Origin: an uncultured Verrucomicrobiota bacterium
GTDB lineage: Bacteria; Verrucomicrobiota; Kiritimatiellia; RFP12; UBA1067
Direction of reading: 5' to 3'
Assembly: GCA_946543025.1 (NCBI GenBank)
Contig: CAMNLN010000256.1
Span: forward strand, 1-5,247
Length of the DNA stretch: 5,247 bases
Below are positions 5,243-5,247 of the stretch, in pieces. How positions within the stretch are numbered: position 1 is the stretch's first letter; the number at the start of each line of letters is the position of its first letter. The position numbers and the translations under genes were made by a program. A model generated the notes under the pieces. The model did no database searches and was not told where the DNA came from. It saw only the letters and a list, made by a program, of their open reading frames with translations.

Positions 5243-5247
5243 AGCGG

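Overview
The window (5,247 bp, GC-rich apart from one intergenic stretch) looks like chromosomal DNA of a Gram-negative-type bacterium. It holds four genes and about 510 bp of structured non-coding DNA. The FHA-CpaF fusion and the amidase with an extra N-terminal region would suit the Planctomycetes/Verrucomicrobia/Kiritimatiellota side of the tree. No taxonomic marker is decisive, so that placement is weak inference.

Layout. Positions 1-2134, minus strand: the start of a Tad/Flp (type IVc) pilus operon. cpaB (rcpC-type, 1319-2134) is followed, with a one-base stop/start overlap, by a cpaF-type secretion ATPase carrying an N-terminal FHA domain (1-1319). The ATPase gene runs off the left edge. 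Positions 2135-2181: a compact divergent promoter region in which both genes have near-identical extended -10 boxes just before their ATG codons. Positions 2182-3426, plus strand: a secreted zinc N-acetylmuramoyl-L-alanine amidase (Amidase_3). Positions 3427-3939: no credible gene, but a dense run of inverted repeats, a degenerate 22-bp tandem repeat, and a 160-bp two-fold symmetric element with two GC-rich hairpins near its centre. Positions 3940-5121, minus strand: metK, S-adenosylmethionine synthetase, complete and convergent with the amidase gene. Positions 5122-5247: the metK leader, which folds into a multi-stem structure resembling the SAM-I/SAM-IV riboswitch clan.

How the parts may fit. 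CpaB and CpaF act together in assembling Flp pili. The FHA domain suggests that the motor ATPase responds to, or recruits, threonine-phosphorylated partners. The divergent amidase cuts peptidoglycan and could make room in the wall for the envelope-spanning machine or act in cell separation; this link rests only on position and the shared promoter region. metK is a housekeeping gene, probably regulated separately by its own product through the leader RNA. The most unusual parts are the non-coding elements: the symmetric element at 3745-3906, the hairpin and repeat cluster before it, the metK leader, and the mirror-image promoters at 2139-2175.
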